The notes under the pieces were generated by a model, which was not told the origin of the DNA, made no database searches, and saw only the letters and a list, made by a program, of their open reading frames with translations. A DNA stretch of 64,000 nt from Thermophagus xiamenensis (GTDB lineage: Bacteria > Bacteroidota > Bacteroidia > Bacteroidales > Marinilabiliaceae): positions 62,001-126,000 of the forward strand of contig NZ_FONA01000004.1 of the NCBI RefSeq assembly GCF_900112795.1, written 5' to 3'. Position numbers and translations under genes: made by a program. How positions within the stretch are numbered: the stretch's first letter is position 1; every line of letters begins with the position of its first letter. Below, one piece after another: positions 29,669-38,537 of the stretch.

Positions 29669-31990
29669 TTAAAACGTTCTTTTCCACATAATGAAGGGCA
29701 TTACCGGAAATAACGTTAATTGTTTGTATGCATTGTCATCATTATCGAAATAAATCAGATATGGATTTTGACGGTTATAGGCATTATACAAACCAAACGA
29801 AAGTGTCCTTGCCCCATGTTTCTTTTTCTTAGTGGTTTCGTATGATATATCCAAGCGGTGATAATCGGGCATCCTGGTATTATTGGGGCCCGAATAGTGG
29901 GGTATGAAAGAAAAATCATACCAATAGGATTCCTTCAGAAGGGGCGGATAGAGGCCTGATACTTCAGAAGAAGGAAGTGTCAGGGGTTGGCCCGTGCGGT
30001 AATAGAAATTGACGGAAAGCTGGCGTTTCCTGGTAGCATCATTTTTTAAACTGAATAATAGATTTAGATGAAGGTCATGACGCCTGTCATAATCCCCGTT
30101 AAACCATTGGCCGTCATAGTATTCGTTAAATTTAGCCTGTGTTCGGGATAAGGTATAAGCTAATTTCAAAGCACCAAAGGGATAATGGCATTCACCCAGA
30201 AATTCCAGGCCTGAAGAACGACCGTCTCCAATCTTTATTTTTTCTGCCCAATCGATTTGTGCAAAGGCATCTGATGGGATTTCATAGCTCGCGGCGATAT
30301 TTTTGTATTGTCGAATGTAGCCTTGAATATCAATGTTCCATTTCCGGTTTGTAGATACGTTGAATCCTACAGATAGGTCTGTGCCCATGGAACTGTCAAC
30401 ATGTGGTGGTACCGGGACATAGAAATAGCCGGGCCAGCCACTGCTTGATTTACTCAAAACATAAAAGGATTGCCTGGTAATCATTCCACTTGCCTTTAAT
30501 GCAAATTGTTCTGACAGATTATGCCCTATTGACAGGCGGGGCAGAATAGCTGTGATACTTTTGCCATCTCTTTTTTCACCTAAAGTTCTGATACCTGCTT
30601 GCAGGTTCCAGTGCTCTGTTGACCAGATACCTTCACCATACAGATTGATGGTTTTAATGTCAGAGTAGGGACTATTCTCACTGTAATATTGCCCTTGAAG
30701 CGATTGATTTGTTTTAGCAGGTCTAAAACGTTGATAACTTCCGGCTATTCCCGTTTTGATAAGAAGATTTGTGTTTATTTGCCAATCCAATGAAAGCTTT
30801 GTGCCCAGTTCCCGGAAAAGAGATAGCCGTTCAAAATAGTCGTTATATGCCTGACTTGAGTTTTCGCTTTCCTCTTTATCGAAGTAGTTGCTGAAATAAA
30901 GCAAGGCATGGGCAAAAAGGTCGGAGGACAAGACACTAGTATATCCTGCCGATGCCAGATAATTTCCCCAACTTAAATGGTAGTTGGTTTTGTTTGTGGC
31001 GGTTTCGGAGCGTACAAAGAAATTATCTTTCCCGTGATACAGATTTAAAAACAGTCTGTCGGTTCCTATTTTGAAATTGACGCGGGCCGTGATATCAGAA
31101 AAAGAAATGCCGGGAACAAAACGGCCATTGCTTGAGAGGCTCTGAAATCCTGAATAGAGAAGGTCAGGCCATGACCTCCGTGCCGATAATAACCATGTGC
31201 TTTTTTTCTTTACTACAGGACCCTCAAGGGTGAGGCCTGTACCAATGGAGCTAAAAAAGAAACTTCCTTGGTTTTTGTTTTCGTTTCCTTCACGTCCCCA
31301 AACATCTATTACAGATGAAAGGCGTCCCCCAAATCTGGCCGGAATGCCTCCCTTATATATGGTGGCCTCTTTTAAGGCATCCACATTAAAAATGGATAAT
31401 AAACCAAACGCATGATTAATATTATATACGGGTGCACCGTCAAGCATTATGAGATTTTGACCGGGATGACCTCCACGTACATATATTTCAGAACCTCCTT
31501 CTTTTCCCTGGCTGATTCCCGGTAAGGTTTGAATTTTTTTTAGCAGGTCTGGTTCTCCGAATATGGAACCGGCTTGCCTGAATTCAGACTGGCGGAGTTT
31601 AAGTATTGGTGAATTGGGTGTGGCAATAAAATTTTGAAGCGTGTTTGTTTTTACAGTAATATCATTCAAGATATACCCGGGCTCCAAAAACAGTATCAGG
31701 GTGCTGTCGGGAAGTTCGCTGGTTGATATTTCAATAGGTTTATAACCAATGTATGAGATGGTGACCTTTTGCGTTTGGTTGGGCAGGGACAACGAAAAGT
31801 AGCCATATTGATTGGTTGTAGTACCGGTTCCCCAAGGATACGTAATAATATTGGCGCCGGGAAGTGATTCGCCTGTTTCTATATCCAGAACATAGCCATT
31901 GACCTTTTGCTGGGAATAGCCGTTCGCCATGTTTGCAAACAGGGGAAAAAATATGAGAATTACATGAAAAAGGCGGTGAATGTAGGGCAT
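29669..31990 (-). CDS. TonB-dependent outer-membrane receptor with carboxypeptidase-regulatory-like N-domain
   Basis: 773 residues. Signal peptide, then an N-terminal Ig-like carboxypeptidase-regulatory domain (VNGYVLDIETGESLPGANI, ISYIGYKPIEI), a plug domain (LPGISQGKEGGSEIYVRGGH, NLIMLDGAPVYN) and a 22-strand barrel ending in aromatic Phe. It should import a large or scarce ligand using TonB energy. The gene before it in the operon encodes a DUF4249 protein, a frequent partner of this receptor subtype. Ligand unknown; a carbohydrate or metal complex are both possible. Confidence 0.88.
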   Translation of the reverse strand: MPYIHRLFHVILIFFPLFANMANGYSQQKVNGYVLDIETGESLPGANIITYPWGTGTTTNQYGYFSLSLPNQTQKVTISYIGYKPIEISTSELPDSTLILFLEPGYILNDITVKTNTLQNFIATPNSPILKLRQSEFRQAGSIFGEPDLLKKIQTLPGISQGKEGGSEIYVRGGHPGQNLIMLDGAPVYNINHAFGLLSIFNVDALKEATIYKGGIPARFGGRLSSVIDVWGREGNENKNQGSFFFSSIGTGLTLEGPVVKKKSTWLLSARRSWPDLLYSGFQSLSSNGRFVPGISFSDITARVNFKIGTDRLFLNLYHGKDNFFVRSETATNKTNYHLSWGNYLASAGYTSVLSSDLFAHALLYFSNYFDKEESENSSQAYNDYFERLSLFRELGTKLSLDWQINTNLLIKTGIAGSYQRFRPAKTNQSLQGQYYSENSPYSDIKTINLYGEGIWSTEHWNLQAGIRTLGEKRDGKSITAILPRLSIGHNLSEQFALKASGMITRQSFYVLSKSSSGWPGYFYVPVPPHVDSSMGTDLSVGFNVSTNRKWNIDIQGYIRQYKNIAASYEIPSDAFAQIDWAEKIKIGDGRSSGLEFLGECHYPFGALKLAYTLSRTQAKFNEYYDGQWFNGDYDRRHDLHLNLLFSLKNDATRKRQLSVNFYYRTGQPLTLPSSEVSGLYPPLLKESYWYDFSFIPHYSGPNNTRMPDYHRLDISYETTKKKKHGARTLSFGLYNAYNRQNPYLIYFDNDDNAYKQLTLFPVMPFIMWKRTF

Positions 31991-32006
31991 AGTGTTAAGC
32001 TATTTA

Positions 32007-32897
32007 CTAAAACCGAAATTTCTGAATATTGCATCCGGCAAAAATTCCATAGCCATTGGTAATGTTGGAATAGATAAATATTGGTTGATAGGAAAAGGGG
32101 AGGTCCACTTCCGGGTCCCAACTCTTTTGTTCCCACGCTGTTTTGAAATATTTGTCGTAATCTTCCGAAGCAGTGATGATAAAGACATCTATTTGGCTAG
32201 ACATTGTCCACGGTTTGAAAAAAAGAACCTGGGAGGTGGTATTTAAACTTTGGGCATCAATGCGAATAAAAAACTCATATTCATAGACGTATCCATCAGG
32301 GACGGAGGAGTCGTACGTTCTGTTAAAAACGTCCGGAAGGACTGAGTTGCAGTATAATCCCGAGGCCTGCTCTACAGATGTGCCGTTGTTATTATTTAAA
32401 GTGGTGACTATCCATAACCCTCTCATGCTATCGGTTGGACCACCAAGCGTCAGTTTGAAATGATTTTTATCCCATTCCCCCAGCGGATTTTCCTCTAAAA
32501 TAACGGATGCTTCCATGTTTTCTGGAACAATGGTTGTCGCACTGACTGTTTTCATGCCTGATTTCGATACTTCAATACGATATATACATCCAGCTTTAGC
32601 TGAATGATTAAATAAATATACCCCCTCCTCGGTTTCCTGTGGCAAGTCTAGCAGAGTGTTGTTTTCCCAAAGGAGAATTTCAGCACCTGTGATGGGGACA
32701 AATGCCTCCATTGAATTGGGCCTGCGCGTCCATGACAGGGTTACCGAAATGGTACTGTCAGCAGTGATTATGGCATTAATAACAGGCATGGGTGCTTCCC
32801 GGGGAAATTCACCTTCAAATTCACTGGTACAGGAAAGCGTTAAATTCAGAGACAATAGAAACAGGATAAAGGATAGGGGCTTGCCAGGCATGTACAT
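32007..32897 (-). CDS. DUF4249-family lipoprotein
   Basis: 296 residues from ATG 32897; ATG 32888 is an alternative. A lipoprotein signal ends LNLTLSC, so Cys is the lipid anchor. The body follows the DUF4249 pattern: PVINAIITADSTISVTLSWT, ITGAEILLWENN, YRIEVSKSGMKTVSATTIVP, and aromatic strands to the C-terminus. Such proteins accompany TonB receptors in Bacteroidota and may bind the ligand at the surface. It is 16 bases upstream of the receptor gene in transcription order. Confidence 0.8.
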   Translation of the reverse strand: MYMPGKPLSFILFLLSLNLTLSCTSEFEGEFPREAPMPVINAIITADSTISVTLSWTRRPNSMEAFVPITGAEILLWENNTLLDLPQETEEGVYLFNHSAKAGCIYRIEVSKSGMKTVSATTIVPENMEASVILEENPLGEWDKNHFKLTLGGPTDSMRGLWIVTTLNNNNGTSVEQASGLYCNSVLPDVFNRTYDSSVPDGYVYEYEFFIRIDAQSLNTTSQVLFFKPWTMSSQIDVFIITASEDYDKYFKTAWEQKSWDPEVDLPFSYQPIFIYSNITNGYGIFAGCNIQKFRF

Positions 32898-32902
32898 GTA
32901 CG

Positions 32903-33538
32903 CTATTTCTTTTTTAGAAATTTAAACAACGGGATAACCACACCCACCTCAAAACGTCGGCTGTAGCCTTCTGTTTCGGGACCAAAAGACTCACTATTTG
33001 AGGGTCCGTTATCTCCATAATACGAAGACTGAACAGGTTCATATCCGTATGAATCTGAAAGACCGAAATAGTAGCGTGCATAAATATCGGCCCATTTGAA
33101 ATGTTTTAGTAAGCCGGCAGAAAGTTCAACATTGAAGTTTGACTTTCGGGACCCAAATAATGCATATTCCCACCTGGGTCCCGCCTGTAAATTAAAACCT
33201 TTGTACACCATAGAGTTAACAAAGGTATTCATGGAAAAATAGAAAATAGAGCGGTCTATGTCACTAAAATTAGTTAAATAATCATCAGAATAATCCAATG
33301 GCAATTTACCTATTGCCGGTTCAATTTGAAAACTTATTACTTTAATGGCCGGAATATGGAATGAATATCCCAATTCCCATCCGGAACCCTCACTGTATTG
33401 TATAAACTCCTGTTCTCCGTCCGATTTTAATTTGGTATCACTAAATGTAGTTGAAAATTTTATTCCCGAGTGGGGTTGGGCGCTTAAAGCTGAAAAAATA
33501 AAAAAAACATAAATTAAAACAAATGCTGCTCTTTTCAT
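32903..33538 (-). CDS. Outer-membrane beta-barrel-like protein
   Basis: 211 residues, signal peptide ending SALSAQ, then alternating strands with aromatic residues (GWELGYSFHIPAIKVISFQI, FNLQAGPRWEYALFG, ADIYARYYFGLSDSYGY) and a C-terminal RRFEVGVVIPLFKFL strand, as in small PorT/OmpW-like barrels. It is 5 bases before the DUF4249 gene in the operon. Exact role unknown. Confidence 0.65.
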   Translation of the reverse strand: MKRAAFVLIYVFFIFSALSAQPHSGIKFSTTFSDTKLKSDGEQEFIQYSEGSGWELGYSFHIPAIKVISFQIEPAIGKLPLDYSDDYLTNFSDIDRSIFYFSMNTFVNSMVYKGFNLQAGPRWEYALFGSRKSNFNVELSAGLLKHFKWADIYARYYFGLSDSYGYEPVQSSYYGDNGPSNSESFGPETEGYSRRFEVGVVIPLFKFLKKK

Positions 33539-33593
33539 AATTTGTTTAATGTGATAATATTAGTTTAAAAAACGGCAAGAATGTAGTTCTGTC

Positions 33594-34295
33594 CTAAAAA
33601 TCAATTGAAATATTTGTGTTTATTAAATTCATTTTTTGAAAATTGGACTTTGTATCAAAAATTAGCCTGGGGCCCACATCTATTTGGATATTCTTCATGT
33701 TCCCCGACAGGCCGGCACCTGCTTCCGTTTGCGGAAATAATGGATTCATTATAGCAAAACTGCTTTTTTGAGATTTGCTGAAGTCCCAAAGTCTTTGTCC
33801 GTATAGGTAAAGACTTAAGTGAGAGTTGAATGCATACCGAACCGAAGACTGCATGCCATATTGAAGCGACGGATGGGGTGATTCGGGCGTGTCAATGCGA
33901 AGAAGGCTACCGCCTAAAGTAACGGTTAGCTTATTCACCGGCTTAAACACGATATCGCTTTTGAAATGCTGGTAACCGCCGAAGGCAGGGTAATGCATAA
34001 TGCTTCCGGTATTCTGAAAATAAATCTTCCCGGCTGGAGGAATGGAATCCAAAGAATTGTTGTCGAAAGTCCAGTTTCGTTGGAGACGGATACCGTTGTA
34101 TTCGAAATAAGGATTTAATAATTGGTTTTCTTGTTGTAATGTGAGCGAAGGAAGTTGGTATTTTAAAGGTGTGTTTATATTCGGCTTTGGTATGATATCA
34201 ATATCCCGGGTTGATTGGGCTAAAGATAAATGCAATGGCCAGGAGAAGAGCAGAAGGGGCATGACGATAAAAAGCATGCAATGCCTAAATGGCAT
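33594..34295 (-). CDS. Exported protein, probable outer-membrane component, first gene of the TonB operon
   Basis: 233 residues from ATG 34295, chosen because it begins a good signal peptide (MPFRHCMLFIVMPLLLFSW, cleavage near LSLAQ); an open frame continues upstream to 34421 but encodes a basic stretch unlike an exported protein. The mature part contains beta-barrel-like strands (KLTVTLGGSLLRID, HLSLYLYGQRLWDF, NIQIDVGPRLIFDT). No family recognised. It starts the four-gene minus-strand operon ending with the TonB receptor. An inverted repeat at 34274-34304 covers its start codon. Confidence 0.6.
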   Translation of the reverse strand: MPFRHCMLFIVMPLLLFSWPLHLSLAQSTRDIDIIPKPNINTPLKYQLPSLTLQQENQLLNPYFEYNGIRLQRNWTFDNNSLDSIPPAGKIYFQNTGSIMHYPAFGGYQHFKSDIVFKPVNKLTVTLGGSLLRIDTPESPHPSLQYGMQSSVRYAFNSHLSLYLYGQRLWDFSKSQKSSFAIMNPLFPQTEAGAGLSGNMKNIQIDVGPRLIFDTKSNFQKMNLINTNISIDF

Positions 34296-34304
34296 TGAAC
34301 ATGC
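34274..34304 (-). repeat. Inverted repeat over a start codon
   Basis: GCATGCAATGCC (34274-34285) and GGCATTGAACATGC (34291-34304) pair over 12 positions with a 2-base bulge and a 5-base loop. The ATG at 34295 lies in one arm, so the hairpin could hide it from ribosomes. Confidence 0.4.
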
Positions 34305-34525
34305 ATTTTTCGGCAATTTTTTTATCCGTCTGTCAGGAATATTTTTGCCGGCAATAAGTGATCTTTTTTTTAATTGGCATGAAACAATCCCTGTAATCTG
34401 CATTAAAGATATTTGTTCCATAAAAGAGGTTATGTGGATAAGTTGACCGCACTTACAAAGAAAAAAAAAATAACTGAATAAAGCAAAATGATTATTATAT
34501 AATATAGTTCATGCCCCAATAATTG

Positions 34526-34705
34526 TCAAACTGCCTTGTCATTTTTTACGGCACAGAGGTTCCCGCACATGGTGCAGTGGTCTTCATTGCTGCTTTCCGA
34601 TTCTTTTTTTCGTTTCCTGGCCATTTGGGGGTCGAGGGCCAGTTCGTACATAGTTTCCCAGTCGAGGTCGCACCGGGCCTTGGACATTTGATGACAATCA
34701 AAAAT
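34526..34705 (-). pseudogene. thiC: thiC remnant (last ~60 codons) behind a TPP riboswitch
   Basis: In the frame ending at TGA 34526 the minus strand reads MSKARCDLDWETMYELALD followed by PQMARKRKKESES and the cysteine cluster CTMCGNLCAVKND. This is the C-terminal end of phosphomethylpyrimidine synthase (ThiC): the SKAR..DW block and the Fe-S-binding cysteines. The frame is closed by TAG at 34706-34708, and only 43 bases separate it from the TPP riboswitch, so the ~370 or more N-terminal codons, including the TIM barrel, are gone. A 63-codon frame from ATG 34737 crosses the remnant out of frame and is not ThiC. ThiC makes the pyrimidine half of thiamine; this copy cannot work. Confidence 0.85.
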
Positions 34706-34748
34706 CTATGGAGTGCGGTACTGATAAAGGTGAGCATACGATAAAATC

Positions 34749-34822
34749 TCTTCCCTTCGCAGGCATTATCCTGTGCAGGTTCAATGGGTATGATCTCAGC
34801 CTGTTAAGTAAGGCACCCCTAA
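34749..34822 (-). promoter_or_regulatory. TPP riboswitch
   Basis: The minus strand reads AGGGGTGCCTT, then ACAGGCTGAGATCATACCC, GAACCTGCACAGGATAATG and CCTGCGAAGGGAAG, which is the conserved core of the THI element in order with its usual spacing. It would bind thiamine pyrophosphate in the leader RNA. Its aptamer looks intact although the gene it controlled is deleted. Confidence 0.93.
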
Positions 34823-34831
34823 ATTGAATTT

Positions 34832-34863
34832 CAAAAATAGGAATTGTATTGTTAAACCGCAAA
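34832..34863 (-). promoter_or_regulatory. Promoter of the TPP riboswitch transcript
   Basis: On the minus strand TTTG (34863-34860), 20 bases, TATTTTTG (34839-34832): a consensus Bacteroidota promoter. Transcription would begin a few bases before the aptamer, so the leader is probably still expressed. Confidence 0.65.
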
Positions 34864-34869
34864 AATAGG

Positions 34870-35185
34870 TTTCTTTTTCATCCGTATAAAATTTACTTAA
34901 ATCATTGGTCGGATGGAACTCGCATGACTTAAAGTTTATACATGTTCTTATTGTGACAAATCTTTTTAGTCATTCTCGTTTTATCTGTATAAAATTTACT
35001 TACTTTATTGATATATTGGTTCTTAAAAGTAATCATTAGTGGTTAGTGGTTAGTAGTTAGTTAATCAACACTTGTCACTAATGACTGTTGACTAATGACT
35101 AATCACTTCTTCTGCCTGTGCACTTCTGCCTTAGAGTTTTATACATGTTCTTATTGTGACAAACCTATTTGGTCATGCTCGTTTT
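34870..35185 (-). repeat. Dispersed repeat, one full and one decayed unit after cysG
   Basis: On the minus strand from 35185: AAACGAGCATGACCAAATAG, TTTGTCACAATAAGAACATG, AAGGCAGAAGTGCACAGG, a heptamer block (TGATTAGTCATTAGTCAACA, TTAGTGGTTAGT) and D (CCAATATATCAATAAAGTAA). A second, degenerate A-D unit follows down to about 34875. The first bases supply the last codons and stop of the preceding gene. Confidence 0.85.
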
Positions 35186-36441
35186 TTTTCTTTAGGAGGA
35201 TTACTCTCTTCAAATTCGGGCATCTTTTTTACAACCTGTCCTACTATTATCAATAGCGGTGTTTCTTGTAAAAGCGGATGTTGACATAATTGGTCGAGTT
35301 GCGATATTACTACTTTTGATTGAGGATTGGAAACATTACTTATGAGTGCAACCGGGGTATTTTTATTCCATCCTTTTTTTATCAGTATCTTGGAAATTTC
35401 GCATTGTTGTCGTGCCCCCATATAAAAGACCAGAGTACTGGCCTGAGGTAATTCCCGTTCGGCCAGGTTATGCCCCACACAAAAGGCGACGGAAGACCCT
35501 ATTTCGCGATGGGTTAGTGGGATCTGAAATTGTGCTGCCGCCGCAAAGGCACTGGTGATGCCCGGTACTATCTCCACATCGATATTATGACTGTTAAGAA
35601 ATTGTATTTCTTCGCCGGCACGACCAAAAATGAGGGGGTCTCCGCCTTTGAGACGAACCACTTTTTTTCCATTCCATGCAGCCGCCACCAATAACTGATT
35701 GATTTCTTCCTGATCGATGTGGTGCCGCCCGCAACGTTTCCCGACAGCAACTTTACGGGCAGGATAATTTTCCAGGAATTGAGCATCTAACAAAGCATCA
35801 TGAAAAATAATATCTGCTTCCAACAAATAGTTGTGGGTTTTTAGTGTGATTAACTCGGGATCGCCTGGACCAAAACCTGCCAAAACAACTTTGGGATAAG
35901 TCGTTGTTTTTACATTTTCTGTTGGCTTGGGTTGGCCGTTAATACCCGGTTTTTCGGGTTCGGGCAAGCCGGCTAAGCCGGACCCGGAGTTTTTTTTTAT
36001 ATTATCACGAATCATTATTGACTGTTTCACGTTTTTTCCATTAGAGCCTACGGCTACAGTTACGTCTTCTTCACGGTAAATGGCAGGTGAAACAAAATCA
36101 CTAAGGCGCGGATTGTCGGCCAAATTAACCAGAATATTGCGGGCGTGACAATGTTCGCGGATAATCTCGTTGGTATGGCGGTTGTCGGTGCAGGCATAAA
36201 CCATGAAGAATCCATCCAAATCGGAAGGATCATAGCTTTTATGAATGATGTGAATATTATCTATTTCCAAAAACGCCGGATCGATTTTTATGCCGACCAC
36301 GGTGATCGAAACATTAAAGCGACGCAGACTTTTAACTTTTGACAGGGCTGCATTGCCACCTCCTACTACTAAAATTTTTTTCCCGGTAATATTAACCGAT
36401 ATGGGCAAATATTCCTGTTGATGATGCTTTAAGTTGTTCAT
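35173..36441 (-). CDS. cysG: Fused precorrin-2 dehydrogenase / uroporphyrinogen-III C-methyltransferase
   Basis: 422 residues. Residues ~10-155 are a Met8/CysG-type dehydrogenase with an NAD site (KILVVGGGNAALSKVKSL) and FVSPAIYREEDVTVAVGSNG. Residues ~185-415 are the SAM-dependent methyltransferase SUMT: VVLAGFGPGDPELITLKT, the RLKGGDPLIFGRAGEE loop and VVPGITSAFAAAA-type segment (EIVPGITSAF). Together they turn uroporphyrinogen III into sirohydrochlorin for the siroheme of sulfite reductase. It is the last gene of the operon. Its final codons and stop (AAACGAGCATGA) are the start of the dispersed repeat, so the C-terminal Lys-Arg-Ala is repeat-derived. Confidence 0.9.
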   Translation of the reverse strand: MNNLKHHQQEYLPISVNITGKKILVVGGGNAALSKVKSLRRFNVSITVVGIKIDPAFLEIDNIHIIHKSYDPSDLDGFFMVYACTDNRHTNEIIREHCHARNILVNLADNPRLSDFVSPAIYREEDVTVAVGSNGKNVKQSIMIRDNIKKNSGSGLAGLPEPEKPGINGQPKPTENVKTTTYPKVVLAGFGPGDPELITLKTHNYLLEADIIFHDALLDAQFLENYPARKVAVGKRCGRHHIDQEEINQLLVAAAWNGKKVVRLKGGDPLIFGRAGEEIQFLNSHNIDVEIVPGITSAFAAAAQFQIPLTHREIGSSVAFCVGHNLAERELPQASTLVFYMGARQQCEISKILIKKGWNKNTPVALISNVSNPQSKVVISQLDQLCQHPLLQETPLLIIVGQVVKKMPEFEESNPPKEKKRA

Positions 36442-36661
36442 GGCTCCTGATTTTAGGTTATTAATAATTATTTAAGGCCGGATGTTTTTGATTTCTGCTG
36501 TCGTTTGCCGGTGCACCCCGCTGTCGTTGTGGATTTTCAATCCGCAACGCATTATTTTCGGGATTTGTAAGCCCGTTCCTATACCCGATAAAGATTTAAT
36601 CACAATAAAACTTTTTTCTTTTGATTTGGGTACGGGGCTTACCAATCCACTCAGACGTCTT

Positions 36662-38359
36662 TTAATGCCGGAAATCTTTTCCTTGCACTGTTTCTTTGAC
36701 ATATTTTTTCCGGATTACGAAATCCCCAAAACCTTCTCCCGATTTTTTGTTTTTGGCATAATCGGCAAAAATTGGTTTAAGGGTTTCCAGTATTTCATCT
36801 TCGGTAAGGGTTTCACGATATAGGGTGTTAAGCCTTGTTCCTTTTTTGTTGCCACCAAGATAGAGGTTGTAGTGGCCAACAGATTTTCCGATAAGACCTA
36901 TTTCGGCCAGATAGGGTCGACCACATCCATTCGGACATCCGGTCATGCGAATGACGATTTCCTCTTTCAGCAAATCATACTCTTTCAGAATAGATTCGAT
37001 TTTTCCGACCAATGCGGGTAAATACCTTTCGGCTTCGGCAAAGGCTAGTCCGCAGGTGTTGAGCGCTACACAGGCAATGGAATTTTTCCGCAGTCCTGAT
37101 AGGGTAGCTGGCCATACATTATGTTTCTTTAATATTTTGGCTACTGTTTCTTTTTTATCGGTATTGGCAATTATTAAATTTTGGTTACCGGTCAAAATAA
37201 ATTTGGCATCCGTAACTTGTTGTGCTACTTCGCGCAGCGCTGTTTTCAACCGAAGCGAAGGTGTATCCTTAACCCTTCCGCCTTCCACAAACAGGTTGAG
37301 ACTCCATTTCCCGTCGGTCCCTTGTTTCCAACCATAGCGGTCGCCGTTACGGATAAAACGAAAGGAACGGGGCGATTCCAGCTCGAATCCCAGGCGTTTG
37401 TTCACTTCCTGTTTGAACCATTCCAGGCCATGATCGTCTATGGTATATTTCAAACGGGCTCGCTTGCGGTCCTGACGGTTTCCATACTCTTTCTGAATCA
37501 GTACGATGGTTTCGGCAACTTTCAGCACCTGATCGGGGCGGCAAAATCCTATCACATCGCCCAGTCGGGGATAAGTGTTGGGATTCCCAAAGGTAGACCC
37601 CATGCCACCGCCGGCTGTAACGTTGAAACCGGCCAATTCACCTTTTTCTTCGATGGCTATAAATCCCAAATCCTGCGAAAAGACATCCACATCGTTATAG
37701 GGTGGGATGGCAATGCCAATTTTAAATTTCCGTGGCAAATATGTTCGCCCGTAAATAGGTTCAATTTCTTCTTTTGAAGATACCAACAGCTGTTTATCAA
37801 GCCATATTTCATGATAAGCAGGCGTTTGAGGCGTAAGATGCCTGGATATTTCGCCTGCCAGTTCATACACCTGCGCGTGTAGCGCCGATTCGGCCGGGTT
37901 GGCATGCGACATCACATTACGATTTACATCTCCGCAGGCAGCGATGGTATCCAGCAGCACCTCGTTGATGCCTTGTATGGTGGTTTTCAGGTTTTTCTTG
38001 ATGACACCATGCAGCTGGAACGCCTGTCGCGTCGTGAGCTTTAGGGTTCCGTTGGCGTAACGGTCGGCCAGCTCATCCATTTGCAGCCATTGTTGCGGGG
38101 TGGCTATGCCACCAGGGAGACGAACACGTATCAAAAAGAAAAATGCGGGTTCCAGCTTACTCCGTTTGCGTTCTTTTTCCGTGTCGCGGTCAAATTGTTG
38201 ATAGATGCCATGAAATTTAGATATTTGCGTATCGGAATCGGCAATAGCACCGGTTACAGGGTCGCCTAAACTATCGGTGAGGGTGCCGCGCAAATAATTG
38301 CTGTCGTATTTAATTTTTTCCAGTTGAGACAATTTGCTCCAGTCAATTTGTTGATTCAT
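36662..38359 (-). CDS. cysI: Sulfite reductase hemoprotein (beta) subunit
   Basis: 565 residues, the normal CysI length. It reduces sulfite to sulfide with six electrons at a siroheme-[4Fe-4S] centre. Seen: the substrate-loop block FFLIRVRLPGGIATPQQW, LTTRQAFQLHGVIKKNLK, GDVNRNVMSHANP, and the cluster cysteines in ACVALNTCGLA and TGCPNGCGRPYLAEIGLIG. The partner flavoprotein is encoded upstream (178 bases) and a siroheme synthase downstream (220 bases). The downstream gap carries a short minus-strand frame overlapping the cysI end that I do not consider a gene. Confidence 0.96.
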   Translation of the reverse strand: MNQQIDWSKLSQLEKIKYDSNYLRGTLTDSLGDPVTGAIADSDTQISKFHGIYQQFDRDTEKERKRSKLEPAFFFLIRVRLPGGIATPQQWLQMDELADRYANGTLKLTTRQAFQLHGVIKKNLKTTIQGINEVLLDTIAACGDVNRNVMSHANPAESALHAQVYELAGEISRHLTPQTPAYHEIWLDKQLLVSSKEEIEPIYGRTYLPRKFKIGIAIPPYNDVDVFSQDLGFIAIEEKGELAGFNVTAGGGMGSTFGNPNTYPRLGDVIGFCRPDQVLKVAETIVLIQKEYGNRQDRKRARLKYTIDDHGLEWFKQEVNKRLGFELESPRSFRFIRNGDRYGWKQGTDGKWSLNLFVEGGRVKDTPSLRLKTALREVAQQVTDAKFILTGNQNLIIANTDKKETVAKILKKHNVWPATLSGLRKNSIACVALNTCGLAFAEAERYLPALVGKIESILKEYDLLKEEIVIRMTGCPNGCGRPYLAEIGLIGKSVGHYNLYLGGNKKGTRLNTLYRETLTEDEILETLKPIFADYAKNKKSGEGFGDFVIRKKYVKETVQGKDFRH

Positions 38360-38454
38360 GATTTTGCTTTTTAGTTCAGAGTTTTTGGTTGCTAATAATT
38401 GTTTTTTTGTTGCATGATAGCATCGAAAGGTTTGATAAATGTTTCTATTCTGGC

Positions 38455-38537
38455 TTGCCTAAATACTCAATACCACTTAATTAAAATGACTAACCACAAT
38501 AACTAACCACTAACGACTAACCACTAACGACTAAAAA
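38455..38537 (-). repeat. Heptamer block of the dispersed repeat between cysJ and cysI
   Basis: Directly after the cysJ stop the minus strand reads TAGTCGTTAGTGGTTAGTCG and TTAGTGGTTAGTTATTGTGG. Only module C is present. It separates two genes that must be co-expressed, so it must tolerate or allow read-through. Confidence 0.7.

Noticed and set aside
34546-34737. 63-codon minus-strand frame starting just after the TPP riboswitch
   Set aside because: It reads across the thiC remnant in a different frame; the thiC frame itself shows the conserved ThiC residues, so this one is a by-product of the deletion.
36472-36702. 76-codon minus-strand frame overlapping the end of cysI
   Set aside because: It overlaps cysI in another frame for 41 bases and the rest is basic low-content sequence without a family pattern; the gap also has a loose inverted repeat (AAGCCC with GGGCTT), so RNA structure or decay is likelier than a gene.
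37181-37777. 198-codon + strand frame inside cysI
   Set aside because: Antisense shadow of the clearly functional cysI coding sequence.
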